Source: CAVZCK01 sp963798805
GTDB taxonomy: Bacteria; Pseudomonadota; Alphaproteobacteria; Rhizobiales; Rhodomicrobiaceae
Direction of reading: 5' to 3'
NCBI GenBank assembly: GCA_963798805.1
Contig: CAWCVC010000011.1
Coordinates: 372,001 to 436,000, forward strand
Length of the DNA stretch: 64,000 nucleotides
The translations under genes were made by a program, and so were the position numbers. The notes beneath the pieces are model-generated. The model saw nothing but the letters and a program-made list of their open reading frames with translations, was not told where the DNA came from and ran no database searches. Positions 35,053-44,294 of the stretch are shown piece after piece; within the stretch, counting starts at the first letter, position 1; each line of letters begins with the position of its first letter.

Positions 35053-36768
35053 TCACTGCGACCTTACCAACTCCCGCTGCGGCGGAAGCTGCCGCCCCGC
35101 GACCCAGTCGTCGAACCGCGTCTTCAGCGCCGCCTCATGCATCGCCCAGAAGCCGCCGTCGAAGGCCAGCGCGCCGTTCATATTCGGCTCATAGGTCGGC
35201 AGGAACGGCTTCATCTCCAGATCCAGCTCGGCATGTTTGCCGACCAGTTCGACGGCCGAGCGCCGCGCCGGACCATATGGCAGCCAGCGTGTCTGATCGG
35301 CAAGAGGGCCAGGGCTCGTCGCGAAGCGGATGAAGGCCTTGGCAGCGTCCTTATGCGCCGCGCCGCGCGGAATGGCCCAATAGTCGAAGGAGTAGATCTG
35401 GTGGTCCCAGAGGATGTCGACCGGCTCGCGTGCGCCGACGATCGCCATGAATGCGCGGCCGTTGAAGCCGATGCCCATTGCAGCTTCTTTCGCCGCAATC
35501 CGCCCGAAAACCTCCGACGGCTTCTCCCACCAGATGATGTCGTCCTTGATCGATGACAGCTTAGCGAAGGCGCGGTCCTGGCCCTCCGGCGTTGCGAGCG
35601 TCGTGTAAACGTCCTGCGGGGCAACGCCGTCCGCCATCAGCGCGAGCTCGAGGGAATAGCTTGGCTGCTTGGGCAGCATGCGCTTGCCGGGGAATTTCCG
35701 GACGTTGAAGAAGTCCGCCAGTGAGGCCGGCTTCTGCTTCAGGCGCTTGTCGTAGACAATCACCGCCGACCAGGCGACGCTGGCGATGCCGCAAGGCTGG
35801 AGCGCGCCAGGCAGGAAATCCTCCACGGCGGACGCGCCATTCGGCGCGATTTCGAGAATGCCCGGGTCGAGATGCTCCAAGAGGCCGTCATCGCAGGCGC
35901 GCTTTGCCGCCTCGCCATTGAGGTCGACGAGGCTCCATTCGGGCGTCTGGCCCTGATTCTTCAGCGCGTCGTAATGGCCGTCATAGGTGACCTGTTTGAC
36001 CTGATAGCCGAAGCGGGAATTGAACGGCTTGAAGAAGGCCCGCTCCTGCAACTCGCCATAGGCGCCGCCCCAGGTCGCGATTTTGAGCGTGATGTCCTTG
36101 GGATCGACGGGTGCCGGGGGGGGAGCCGCCTGCGCAGGCTGCATCGGCGGTTCGGAGCCGCCATTTGCAGGTGCGGCTTGCGCGGGCTGTGCCGGAGGCG
36201 TGGAGGGGGAGCCCGGATTTGCCGGCTCGGCCTGAGCGGGTTGCACGGGCGGCTCGGCGCCGGCATTTGCCGAAGCGGCGGGCGCAGGCTGAGCCGGGGG
36301 CTGCGCGCCGGCATCGGCCGGTTGCATCTCCTTGTTTCCGGAGGGCGCGGGAGCGGCGGGCTCGCCCGTGCCCGTGCCGCTGCCTGCTCCGGTCTCCGCC
36401 TGCTGAGGCGGCGTCTGCTGGGCCGGCATGTCCTGGTTCTGCGCGGCGGCGGGTTCGGTCTGACCGCCTGTCTGCGGCTCGGCGGCGGCAGGCGCAGGTT
36501 CCTGCTTCTCGGTGGTAGCGCCGGCTTGCGGATCTGCCGCGGCGGGCTGGGCCGAACTGCCGGCGTCGCCGGTCGCCTGAAACGGGGCGGCTGCCGGTTC
36601 GGCAGCCGGCTTTTCGGTCTGTCCCATGGTTCCGGCCGGCATCGGCTCGACCGCCGTTGCGGCAGGCGGCTCCTGGCCCGGCGTCTGGGCAACGGCATGC
36701 GGCCCGGCAAGAATGACAGCCCCCGCAAGGGCGAGGATGAGCTGGAGCCCGCAGCTTGGTGTCTTCAC
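35053..36768 (-). CDS. PotD-like solute-binding protein with a long low-complexity N-terminal stretch
   Basis: A 571-aa exported protein. After a signal peptide (LILALAGAVILAGPHAVA) come about 200 residues of Pro/Ala/Gln/Glu/Gly-rich sequence with near-repeats such as EPPVQPAQAEPANPG, TPPAQPAQAAPANGG and EPPMQPAQAAPP. The C-terminal 340 residues are a periplasmic binding protein of the spermidine/putrescine type: ITLKIATWGGAYGELQERAFFKPFN, WSLVDLNGEAAKRACDDGLLEHLD and YDKRLKQKPASLADFFNVRKFPGKRMLPKQPSYSLELALMADGV. No permease or ATPase gene is adjacent. The low-complexity part could span the wall or anchor the domain. Translation starts at a GTG at 36768. Confidence 0.85.
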   Translation of the reverse strand: MKTPSCGLQLILALAGAVILAGPHAVAQTPGQEPPAATAVEPMPAGTMGQTEKPAAEPAAAPFQATGDAGSSAQPAAADPQAGATTEKQEPAPAAAEPQTGGQTEPAAAQNQDMPAQQTPPQQAETGAGSGTGTGEPAAPAPSGNKEMQPADAGAQPPAQPAPAASANAGAEPPVQPAQAEPANPGSPSTPPAQPAQAAPANGGSEPPMQPAQAAPPPAPVDPKDITLKIATWGGAYGELQERAFFKPFNSRFGYQVKQVTYDGHYDALKNQGQTPEWSLVDLNGEAAKRACDDGLLEHLDPGILEIAPNGASAVEDFLPGALQPCGIASVAWSAVIVYDKRLKQKPASLADFFNVRKFPGKRMLPKQPSYSLELALMADGVAPQDVYTTLATPEGQDRAFAKLSSIKDDIIWWEKPSEVFGRIAAKEAAMGIGFNGRAFMAIVGAREPVDILWDHQIYSFDYWAIPRGAAHKDAAKAFIRFATSPGPLADQTRWLPYGPARRSAVELVGKHAELDLEMKPFLPTYEPNMNGALAFDGGFWAMHEAALKTRFDDWVAGRQLPPQRELVRSQ

Positions 36769-36915
36769 GTCAATGTCCTTCCGCCGTAACTATCCCCGAA
36801 CTGCGGCGCAGCCTAACGCAGGAGCCGCAAGCGATGCGATGAATTTTCTTCCTTCCTCAACCGCGAAAAGCATTGAAAATCGAGGCAATTGAGGCAGGCG
36901 GACTGTTAGATCACG

Positions 36916-36945
36916 ATGATTTTGGATTGATCAATCCAAAATCAT
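36916..36945. repeat. Perfect 30-bp palindrome
   Basis: Two 15-base arms meet without a loop: atgattttggattga and tcaatccaaaatcat. The sequence is AT-rich within GC-rich surroundings. I recall similar palindromes scattered through Hyphomicrobiales genomes next to the element that follows here, but cannot confirm the copy number. Confidence 0.8.
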
Positions 36946-36968
36946 GACAGTGATCAATTCCAATTGGT

Positions 36969-37021
36969 TAGAGCGGGATGCGAGCGGAAAACCGGTTCCC
37001 ACTTTTCCTCATCCCGCTTTA
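36969..37021. repeat. Dispersed hairpin repeat (GGAAAACCGG core)
   Basis: The arms agcgggatg (36972-36980) and catcccgct (37010-37018) enclose cggaaaaccggttcccactt and tttcct. The core is nearly identical to that at 7328-7371 and, reversed, similar to 30516-30563. It makes three copies of one family in this window. Confidence 0.75.
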
Positions 37022-37118
37022 GGACGGTTAACCGCCGCCGGCAATCGTTCAAAGCGGCGGAATCCTGATTTTCTTCACGCTGGTGCAAGCCGCGAAAGCA
37101 AGACGGCCCGCACCTCCG

Positions 37119-38960
37119 TCAGAGATTGCTGCTCGCGGCGGAACGCTCTGCATCGGAACCGTCGCGGCCGGTGCGCTCGCCGGATTGCCGGCCGAACTGG
37201 ATGGCGGGCGCGGCCCAGGGGCCTTCGATCGAAAGGCTGGCACCGGCCTTGCTCAGACTGTTCGATTTCAGGCCCGACGCGAAGGCCTCATCGGAGGCTC
37301 CCGGCCAGACCTGCAGCCTCCAGTCCACGCTTTTTCTGTCGAGATCGACCTCGCCATTGCCGCTGAGCGATGCCTCCGGACTCGTCAGCCGCAGATCGCG
37401 ACAGCGTAGCCGCCCGTCCTCGAAGGCCAGCGAGAGCCGGAGGTCGTCGAAACCGGACCAGTCGACGCCAACGCCGTCCCATCCGGCGCGGCCGGCGAAG
37501 GTCGTCTGTTGGGCGATCCGAGGGAGGCTGAGCCGGACCTGGCCCCCCTCCGGGAAGCTGATCCGTGCATTTGCCTTCGCTCTCGCCAGAAGCTCGGCCG
37601 CCGTCCGCCCCGCCGCCTCAAGCTCGATGTTGGCCTCGCCCGTCCCCGAGAACCAGCTGTCGCCCGCCACCATCGTGAGAAGCTGGGATGCGTCGATGTC
37701 GTCGGCGGTCAGCCGGGCGCGAAGCTGGGCCTCCTCGCCGTTCAGATCGGCTGCAATATGGCCAAGCACCGAGCCGCCGAAGACGTGCAGATCGGCGATT
37801 TCGGCTGTGTACTGGCCGGCTCTGCCGGTGAGCGTGAGAGCCGATCGGTCCATCGTCAGGCCGCTCCAGAGCATCTGATTGGCCGAGATGCGCAGATCGA
37901 GCGATGCCTTGGCTGGAAGGCTCGTCGTCGCCTGATCCTGCGGGGGCTTGCCGCTGCTGCCCTCGGTGCTGATCGCCCAGAGCTTGCGCAGATCAACCGT
38001 GTCGAAGGCCAGCGATCCCTCGACATGCGGGCCCGCCGCATCCGTCGTGATCATCAGATCCCCATTCGCGCGCTCGCTGCCGAGCGAAAACGCGGTCGAC
38101 TGGAAATTCAGATGGTCGCCGGCGGCATCGACCGTGCCGGAGGCCGCCACGGCGTCGGAAATCGTGGGCGCCAGGCCGACTTTGATCCAGCGGGACAGCG
38201 CGGCGGCATCCGGCGTCCCGGCATTCACTTCGCCGCTCGCGGTCCAGGAACTGCCGGCCGCGAGATTGGCATCGCCCTTGAACCCGACATTGAGCAGGCG
38301 GCTTGCGACCTTGAGCCTCAACGGCCGGGGCGCGGCGTTTTTGCCGGGAAGAGACGCATAGGTCCGAAAATCGACGGCGACATCCTCCCCCCGCCATTTG
38401 AATGCGCCCTCGAAATTGATCCGCTGGTTCGACGGACGCAGCTCGACGACCACCCTGTTGACGTAGAGATCGCTCGGCGGGGCCCCCTCCATCTCCAGCT
38501 TGCAATCGGTCAGCATGAACACCGTGAAGGCGCTGCGGGAGGGCGCGATCAGCAGCGCGCTGATGGTGTGGCCGATCTCTTTCTCCTGCGCCGGCCTCAG
38601 GAAGAGGGTCGCGTCGCTGATCTTGATCTTGTCGAAATCCAGCCGTCCCGAGAGCAGATTGGTCCAGGCGATCCTGGCGACGATCTCGCCCGCATGCAGA
38701 GCCTTCAACTCGGGCAGACCGCGAAATCCCTTGAACTCGACATTCTGCACGTTCACCGAGAGCGAGAAGAAGCTTTCGAGCGAAATCGGCCCCCTGATCT
38801 CGATCGGGAAGCCGGTCCAGCTCTGCAGCTCGGCGATCAATCGCTTCTGCACCGGCTTGGCATTGATCAGCGACGGCAGCACGGCGACGAACACAATCGA
38901 AGGCAAAAGAAGCCCGACGAGCGCCAGCACGTAACCCAAAAACGGGACTTTAAATCTCAT
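37119..38960 (-). CDS. AsmA-family membrane-anchored protein
   Basis: A 613-aa AsmA-like protein, a group of long beta-rich periplasmic proteins linked to phospholipid transport to, or assembly of, the outer membrane. One N-terminal membrane helix (GYVLALVGLLLPSIVFVAVLPSL) is followed by the AsmA motif region AELQSWTGFPIEIRGPISLESFFSLSVNVQNVEFKG. The C-terminal part has the repeating pattern GRAGQYTAEIADLHVFGGSVLGHIAADLNGEEAQLRARLTADDIDASQLL. It is a single gene divergent from aacS with a 130-base gap. Exact cargo unknown. Confidence 0.88.
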   Translation of the reverse strand: MRFKVPFLGYVLALVGLLLPSIVFVAVLPSLINAKPVQKRLIAELQSWTGFPIEIRGPISLESFFSLSVNVQNVEFKGFRGLPELKALHAGEIVARIAWTNLLSGRLDFDKIKISDATLFLRPAQEKEIGHTISALLIAPSRSAFTVFMLTDCKLEMEGAPPSDLYVNRVVVELRPSNQRINFEGAFKWRGEDVAVDFRTYASLPGKNAAPRPLRLKVASRLLNVGFKGDANLAAGSSWTASGEVNAGTPDAAALSRWIKVGLAPTISDAVAASGTVDAAGDHLNFQSTAFSLGSERANGDLMITTDAAGPHVEGSLAFDTVDLRKLWAISTEGSSGKPPQDQATTSLPAKASLDLRISANQMLWSGLTMDRSALTLTGRAGQYTAEIADLHVFGGSVLGHIAADLNGEEAQLRARLTADDIDASQLLTMVAGDSWFSGTGEANIELEAAGRTAAELLARAKANARISFPEGGQVRLSLPRIAQQTTFAGRAGWDGVGVDWSGFDDLRLSLAFEDGRLRCRDLRLTSPEASLSGNGEVDLDRKSVDWRLQVWPGASDEAFASGLKSNSLSKAGASLSIEGPWAAPAIQFGRQSGERTGRDGSDAERSAASSNL

Positions 38961-39090
38961 ATGCGCTCAATCATGATTAAGTCTACAGTCGCACCCCAAG
39001 CCGCTATCGGTTGGGGATTACCCCGAGGGAAACACGCCTTTCCGTCCAGCCCCGCTTGTCATACGCGGCGAAGGCCAAGAGAGACAAGAC

Positions 39091-41052
39091 ATGATCGAAG
39101 ACCGTCCATTGTGGAGCCCTAAGCCCGAGGCGATCGCGGCCAGCAATCTGACCGCCTTCATGCGCTATCTCTTCCGCCATTATGGTGCCTCTATGGCCGA
39201 TGAGCGCGACCTGCAGGACTTCTCGGTCAGAGTCCCGGAGGTGTTCTGGCCCGCTTTGTGGGATTTTTGCGGCGTCCGCGGCGACAAGGGCGCACCACCC
39301 TATATCGTCGACCGCGACAAGATGCCCGGCGCAAAATTCTTCTCTCAAGCCCGGCTGAACTTCGCCGAAAATCTGCTCGCCGGGCCGGGCCGGAATGCAG
39401 CCATTGTGTTTTGGAGCGAGGATAAGATCAAGAGCAAGCTAAGCTGGGACGAGTTGAAGGAGCTTACCTCCCGCTTTCAACAGTTCCTGACCGCGCATGG
39501 TGTCGGCGTCGGAGACCGGGTGGCGGCCATGCTGCCGAACATGCCGGAGGCGATCGCCGCCATGCTCGCGGTCACCTCGCTCGGCGCGATCTGGTCCTCC
39601 TGCTCGCCGGATTTCGGCGTCCAGGGTGCGCTCGACCGCTTCGGCCAGATCGAGCCGAAGATCTTCATCGCCGGCGACGGCTATTATTATAATGGCAAGG
39701 AGATCCAGATCGGCGACAAGGTGCGCGAGATCGCCTCCGCCCAGCCGGGCGCGCCGCTGACCGTCGTCATTCCGCTGCTCGGCAAAGCCGACGAGGTCGT
39801 GGCCGGCGCCTCGAATGCCGTCACCTTCGAGGCTGCGGTTGCGCCCTATGCAGCGCGGGACATTATCTATCAGCGTCTGCCCTTCGACCACCCACTCTAT
39901 ATATTATTCTCCTCCGGCACGACCGGCGTGCCCAAATGCATCGTCCACAGCGCCGGTGGCGTCCTGCTGCAGCATCTCAAGGAGCATCGGCTCCATTGCG
40001 GCATCAAGCCCGGCGAGGCGCTGTTCTATTTCACCACGCTCGGCTGGATGATGTGGAACTGGCTGGTCAGCGGCCTGGCCAGCGGGGCAACGCTCCTGCT
40101 CTATGACGGCTCGCCCTTCCATCCCGGCCCGAACATTCTTTTCGACTACGCCGACGCCGAGGGCATGGCCATTTTCGGCACTTCGGCCAAATATATCGAT
40201 GCGCTGCGCAAGGCGGAGATGCGCCCGCGCGACACACACCGGCTGGACAGCGTCCGGATGATGATGTCGACCGGCTCGCCATTGGTGCCGGAAGGCTTCG
40301 ACTATGTGTATGAGGCCGTCAAGCCGGACATTCATCTCGTCTCGATATCCGGCGGCACCGACATTTGCGGCTGCTTCGTCGGCGGCCAGCCGCATTGGCC
40401 GGTCTGGCGCGGCGAGATCCAGGGCCCCCTGCTCGGCATGGCCGTCGAGGTGTTCGACAGCGAAGGCAGGCCGATGAAGCGCGGCAAGGGTGAGCTCGTC
40501 TGCACCAGGCCGTTTCCGTCCATGCCGGTGCAATTCTGGAACGACCCGGACGGCCACAAGTACCGCGACGCCTATTTCGCCCGCTTCGACAATATCTGGC
40601 ATCATGGCGATTTCGCCGAATGGACGCCGCATGGCGGCATGATCATCTACGGGCGCTCCGACGCCACACTCAATCCCGGCGGCGTACGCATCGGGACGGC
40701 GGAAATCTACCGGCAGGTGGAGAAGCTGGAAGAGGTGCGCGAGTCCATCGTCATCGGCCAGGACTGGGATAACGACGTGCGCGTCGTGCTGTTCGTCGTG
40801 CTGCGCGACGGGCTGGAGCTGGACGATGCGCTCGTGAGCCGCATCAAGCAGCAGATCCGCAGCGGCGCAACGCCCCGCCATGTGCCGGCAAAAATCGTTC
40901 AGGTGCCGGATATTCCGCGGACCAAATCCGGCAAGATCACCGAGATCGCCGTGCGTGACATCATCCATGGCCGCGAGATCAAGAATAAGGAGGCTTTGGC
41001 CAACCCGGAAGCGCTCGACTATTATCGCGGCCTCACCGAGTTGCAGGCCTGA
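39091..41052 (+). CDS. Acetoacetyl-CoA synthetase (acetoacetate--CoA ligase)
   Basis: An ANL-superfamily ligase (653 aa) that activates acetoacetate with ATP and CoA, used in ketone body or polyhydroxybutyrate reuse. The AMP-binding P-loop is YILFSSGTTGVPKCIVHSAGG. Other motifs are VSISGGTDICGCFVGG, YGRSDATLNPGGVRIGTAEIY and the C-terminal Lys segment IPRTKSGKITEIAVRDI. The N-terminus (LWSPKPEAIAASNLTAFMRYLFRHYG) and the acetoacetate-type FWPALWDFCGVRG separate it from acetyl-CoA synthetase. The gene is usually called acsA or aacS. It is followed after 8 bases by an M20 deacylase. Confidence 0.92.
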   Translation: MIEDRPLWSPKPEAIAASNLTAFMRYLFRHYGASMADERDLQDFSVRVPEVFWPALWDFCGVRGDKGAPPYIVDRDKMPGAKFFSQARLNFAENLLAGPGRNAAIVFWSEDKIKSKLSWDELKELTSRFQQFLTAHGVGVGDRVAAMLPNMPEAIAAMLAVTSLGAIWSSCSPDFGVQGALDRFGQIEPKIFIAGDGYYYNGKEIQIGDKVREIASAQPGAPLTVVIPLLGKADEVVAGASNAVTFEAAVAPYAARDIIYQRLPFDHPLYILFSSGTTGVPKCIVHSAGGVLLQHLKEHRLHCGIKPGEALFYFTTLGWMMWNWLVSGLASGATLLLYDGSPFHPGPNILFDYADAEGMAIFGTSAKYIDALRKAEMRPRDTHRLDSVRMMMSTGSPLVPEGFDYVYEAVKPDIHLVSISGGTDICGCFVGGQPHWPVWRGEIQGPLLGMAVEVFDSEGRPMKRGKGELVCTRPFPSMPVQFWNDPDGHKYRDAYFARFDNIWHHGDFAEWTPHGGMIIYGRSDATLNPGGVRIGTAEIYRQVEKLEEVRESIVIGQDWDNDVRVVLFVVLRDGLELDDALVSRIKQQIRSGATPRHVPAKIVQVPDIPRTKSGKITEIAVRDIIHGREIKNKEALANPEALDYYRGLTELQA

Positions 41053-41060
41053 TCCCCGCG

Positions 41061-42182
41061 ATGACCGATCCCGTCGAACTGACGCGCGAGCTGATCCGCT
41101 TCGAGACCATCAATCCGCCGGGCAATGAAACGCCGTGTGCGGAGCATATCGGCGGCATTCTGGAGCGCGCCGGGTTCCGGATCGCCTATCATCCGATGTC
41201 GGAGAATCGCGCCAATCTCGTTGCGCGGATCGGCGGCAGCGCGGAGAAGAAGCCGCTCTGCCTGTCCGGCCATCTCGACGTCGTGCCGCTCGGCGCAAAA
41301 CCTTGGGGAGTGCCGCCTTTCGCCGCCGAGATGGCGGACGGCAAGATCTATGGCCGCGGCTCGACCGATATGAAGAGCGGCGTCGCCGCCCTGGTCTCGG
41401 CGGCGGTCGAGCTCGCCCCGCGTCTGGAGGGAACGCCGGGTCTCATCTTCGTCATTACAGTTGCCGAGGAGACCGGCTGTCAGGGCGCGAACTTTCTGGC
41501 CGGGCTTAACGGCGTGCTCGGCGAGGCAGGCGCCCTGCTGATCGCCGAGCCGACGGCCAACCGCCCGCTCAACGGCCATAAGGGCGTGCTCTGGGTCGAA
41601 GGCCGCGCGACCGGCGTCACGGCGCACGGCTCGATGCCCGACGAGGGCGAGAACGCCGTCTATAAGGCGATGCATGTCGTGGCGAAGCTTGAGCGCCTGA
41701 AGCTCGAGGAGGGCCGGAGGCTAAAAGGCGGGCTGCCCACCGTCAATGTCGGCTGGTTCCATGGCGGCATGAACATCAACTCGGTTCCCGACGAGGCAAA
41801 ATTCGGCGTCGACATCCGCATGGTGCCGGGCCTGAGCGAAGACGAGGTGATGGCGATGCTCGGCAATCTCGGCGGCGGCGAGGTGCGTTTCGAGAAGATC
41901 GAATCCGCGCCCTCCCTTTTTACCGAGCCGACCGATCCGTGGATCGCCGAAATCCGCGAGATCGCTGCGCAGGTGACCGGCGAGCGGCACGAGCCGGGCA
42001 TCGCCAACTATTTCACCGACGCCGCCGCCCTCACCGCGGCTTACGGCTATCCGCCGACGATGATCCTTGGTCCAGGCGAGCCGCAGATGGCGCATCAGAC
42101 CGACGAATATTGCTATGTCCCCCGGATCGAGGAGGCCCGCGCCATCTTCCTCGACATCATCCGCCGCTGGTGCGGTGTGTAG
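41061..42182 (+). CDS. M20-family deacylase (ArgE/DapE-like)
   Basis: A 373-aa zinc amidohydrolase of the ArgE/DapE/ACY1 group. The metal ligands are in LCLSGHLDVVPLG (His, Asp), YGRGSTDMKSGVAAL (Asp), VAEETGCQGANFL (catalytic and ligand Glu) and a C-terminal His in MAHQTDEYC. The dimerisation domain (GRATGVTAHGSMPDEGENAVYKAMHVV) is present. It could be a succinyl-diaminopimelate desuccinylase or an N-acyl amino acid deacylase; true DapE proteins usually show other substrate residues, so I do not assign a symbol. It lies 8 bases after the acetoacetyl-CoA synthetase gene, likely one operon, though the metabolic link is unclear. Confidence 0.85.
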   Translation: MTDPVELTRELIRFETINPPGNETPCAEHIGGILERAGFRIAYHPMSENRANLVARIGGSAEKKPLCLSGHLDVVPLGAKPWGVPPFAAEMADGKIYGRGSTDMKSGVAALVSAAVELAPRLEGTPGLIFVITVAEETGCQGANFLAGLNGVLGEAGALLIAEPTANRPLNGHKGVLWVEGRATGVTAHGSMPDEGENAVYKAMHVVAKLERLKLEEGRRLKGGLPTVNVGWFHGGMNINSVPDEAKFGVDIRMVPGLSEDEVMAMLGNLGGGEVRFEKIESAPSLFTEPTDPWIAEIREIAAQVTGERHEPGIANYFTDAAALTAAYGYPPTMILGPGEPQMAHQTDEYCYVPRIEEARAIFLDIIRRWCGV

Positions 42183-42200
42183 AAATCCGGACGAGGCGTC

Positions 42201-42231
42201 GTCCCGGGCGAGCGAAAGCGAGGCCCGGGAC
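42201..42231. repeat. Dispersed GTCCCGGG hairpin repeat
   Basis: The arms gtcccggg (42201-42208) and cccgggac (42224-42231) flank cgagcgaaagcgagg. It lies just past the M20 deacylase stop and belongs with the elements at 20969-20998 and 53334-53390. The remainder of 42183-42422 shows no gene. Confidence 0.6.
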
Positions 42232-42422
42232 CCAATCCCGCTATCGGCGAACTCCTACCGTACCGCGAAGCCGATAGGCCTCGGCTGAGGGCCGGGGCGA
42301 CGTCCGGTTATTTTCGTGCGCCGCCGGCCTGATGACCGGCAGCGCCCTTCGGCGAGGCAAAGCGGGATCATGCGGGGAAAATCCCGTTTCGCTCTCCGCC
42401 TTTTTCGAAGGAATGATCCAGC

Positions 42423-43043
42423 TTAAAAGATGCTGGTTGTATGCGGCCAGCCGCCCACTTTGAAGGAGCCGGTGTCCGCCTGCGCAACCTGCTCCCGGCG
42501 CTCGCGATAAGCGGCGGCATGGTAGCGCGCCCGCGAACGGCTTGCGACATGGCGGCGATGCTGGCGCCGGCGCTCGGCGCGGTCGCCGTCCCAGCTGGCG
42601 CTGGTTTCCGTGGTTCCGTAGACCGTCTCGGCCACCTCGCGGTCATGCCGCGCATGACGGCGGACGCGGCGCTCATTGGAGGCGAAGACCTCGCCCCGGC
42701 CGAGGACCGAGATGCAGACCGGTGCCAGGCCGTCCATGCCGAGAACGCGCTTGGCGCCCCGCGACAGATCGATAATCCGCCCACGGACAAAAGGGCCACG
42801 GTCGTTGATGCGGACGATGACGCTTCGCCCCGTACGCCGGTTTTCGACGCGAACACGGGTTCCGAAGGGCAGCGTGCGGTGCGCGGCGGTGATGCCGTCT
42901 GGATTGAAGTGCTCGCCCGTCGCCGTGCGGGCGCCTTCGTGATACCAGGAGGCAGTGCCGCACTGGGCCCAAGCCGAAGTCTGATATGCCGTCATCCCGA
43001 CAATCGCACCCACATACACGCAGAACGCTCTGCTCTTGACCAT
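42423..43043 (-). CDS. RlpA-family septal ring lytic transglycosylase
   Basis: A 206-aa exported double-psi beta-barrel protein of the RlpA type, which cleaves glycan strands lacking stem peptides. The signal peptide is MVKSRAFCVYVGAIVGMTAYQTSAWA. The barrel reads CGTASWYHEGARTATGEHFNPDGITAAHRTLPFGTRVRVENRRTGRSVIVRINDRGPFVRGRIIDLSRGAKRVLGMDG, with the catalytic Asp in NDRGP. There is no SPOR domain; the C-terminal 80 residues are Arg/His/Ala-rich. The start at 43043 is set by the signal peptide, since the longer frame upstream has no such character. Confidence 0.9.
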   Translation of the reverse strand: MVKSRAFCVYVGAIVGMTAYQTSAWAQCGTASWYHEGARTATGEHFNPDGITAAHRTLPFGTRVRVENRRTGRSVIVRINDRGPFVRGRIIDLSRGAKRVLGMDGLAPVCISVLGRGEVFASNERRVRRHARHDREVAETVYGTTETSASWDGDRAERRRQHRRHVASRSRARYHAAAYRERREQVAQADTGSFKVGGWPHTTSIF

Positions 43044-43235
43044 TACAACTTTCCCTTGTTGCTTTCGAAGCGCGTTCGTAAACGTGTCAAATGAGGCGAC
43101 ATTCGGACATCCTTTGCGCATAGCTGCCATGCGCTGAGCGCATGGAACCCGCGTCCATCGGCCGCTCAAAGAAGCGCCATAATTGGGAAAATTGCCCAGG
43201 GAATGAGCGATGCGGCTTTGGCTAAGCCACTGATT

Positions 43236-44294
43236 TTATTGGTCTAATGGCGACCAGCTTTCGCCATGATCGCTCGCCGGCTCCGCCTCCTCTTCAGCTG
43301 CCGAATCCACCTGCTTTAAAGCCCCCGCAATGCGCTGAAGAATTTTGTCCACATTAAATTTGATCGGCGCTGAAAGCAGGATCGGCCGCTTCCGGCAGGC
43401 CTTCCGGAGTCGCTCCGATTGCTCCTCGGCACGCTCCGGAGAGACCGTATCGCACTTCGACAGGGCGACGATTTCGCGTTTCTTCTCCAGCCCCGCCCCA
43501 TAGGCGCGCATCTCCCGCCGGACGACACGGTAGGCCTCGGCGACATCCTCCTCATTGACGTCGACGAGGTGCAGAATCACCCGACAGCGCTCGATATGGC
43601 CGAGGAAGCGGTCACCGATGCCGACCCCCTCATGCGCGCCTTCGATGAGGCCGGGAATGTCGGCGAGGACGAAATCGGTGTCGCCGACTTTGACGACGCC
43701 GAGCTCGGGATAAAGCGTGGTGAAGGGATAGTCGGCGATCTTCGGCCGCGCCGCGCTGACGGCGGCGAGAAAGGTCGATTTGCCGGCGTTGGGCAGCCCG
43801 ACGATCCCGGCATCGGCAATCAGCTTCAGCCGCAGCCAGATGGTCATCTCGACGCCCTCCTGCCCCGGATTGGCGTGGCGCGGCGCGCGGTTGGTCGAGC
43901 TCTTGAACCGGGCATTGCCGAAGCCGCCATTGCCGCCTTCCGCCAGCAGCACGCGCTGGCCCGGCTCGGTCAGATCGGCAATCAGCGTCTCATTGTCCTC
44001 GGCGAAAATCTGCGTGCCGGGCGGCACCTTCAGCGTCACATCCTTGCCGCCCGCGCCGGTGCGGTTTGCACCCATGCCGTTCACGCCGCGCCTGGCCTTG
44101 TAGTGCTGCTGATAACGGAAATCGATCAACGTGTTCAGATTGGCGACGCATTCGGCCCAGACGTCGCCGCCGCGGCCGCCGTCGCCGCCATTCGGTCCGC
44201 CGAACTCGATGAACTTTTCGCGCCGGAAGGAGACGCAGCCGTTCCCGCCGTCGCCGGAGCGGATATAGACCTTGGCTTGATCGAGAAATTTCAT
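43236..44294 (-). CDS. obgE: GTPase ObgE/CgtA
   Basis: Obg is a ribosome-associated GTPase involved in 50S assembly and stress control. The N-terminal Gly-rich Obg fold reads MKFLDQAKVYIRSGDGGNGCVSFRREKFIEFGGPNGGDGGRGGDVW. The G1 motif is GLPNAGKST, switch II is DIPGLIEGAHEGVGIGDRFLGHIERC and G4 is LSKCD. At 352 aa it has a short acidic C-terminal tail. It stands alone here; rplU and rpmA, its usual upstream partners, are not in the window. Confidence 0.96.
   Translation of the reverse strand: MKFLDQAKVYIRSGDGGNGCVSFRREKFIEFGGPNGGDGGRGGDVWAECVANLNTLIDFRYQQHYKARRGVNGMGANRTGAGGKDVTLKVPPGTQIFAEDNETLIADLTEPGQRVLLAEGGNGGFGNARFKSSTNRAPRHANPGQEGVEMTIWLRLKLIADAGIVGLPNAGKSTFLAAVSAARPKIADYPFTTLYPELGVVKVGDTDFVLADIPGLIEGAHEGVGIGDRFLGHIERCRVILHLVDVNEEDVAEAYRVVRREMRAYGAGLEKKREIVALSKCDTVSPERAEEQSERLRKACRKRPILLSAPIKFNVDKILQRIAGALKQVDSAAEEEAEPASDHGESWSPLDQ

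Larger units (their letters stand above)
36769..37118. other. Intergenic region with two palindromic elements
   Basis: 350 bases without a gene, holding the 30-bp palindrome at 36916-36945 and the hairpin repeat at 36969-37021. The left part probably includes the promoter of the PotD-like gene. Confidence 0.5.

Noticed and set aside
37509..39122. A 537-codon plus-strand frame opposite the AsmA-like gene
   Set aside because: The composition is dominated by Arg and Gly and no family is recognisable; the minus-strand AsmA-like protein has a membrane helix and a proper repeat pattern.
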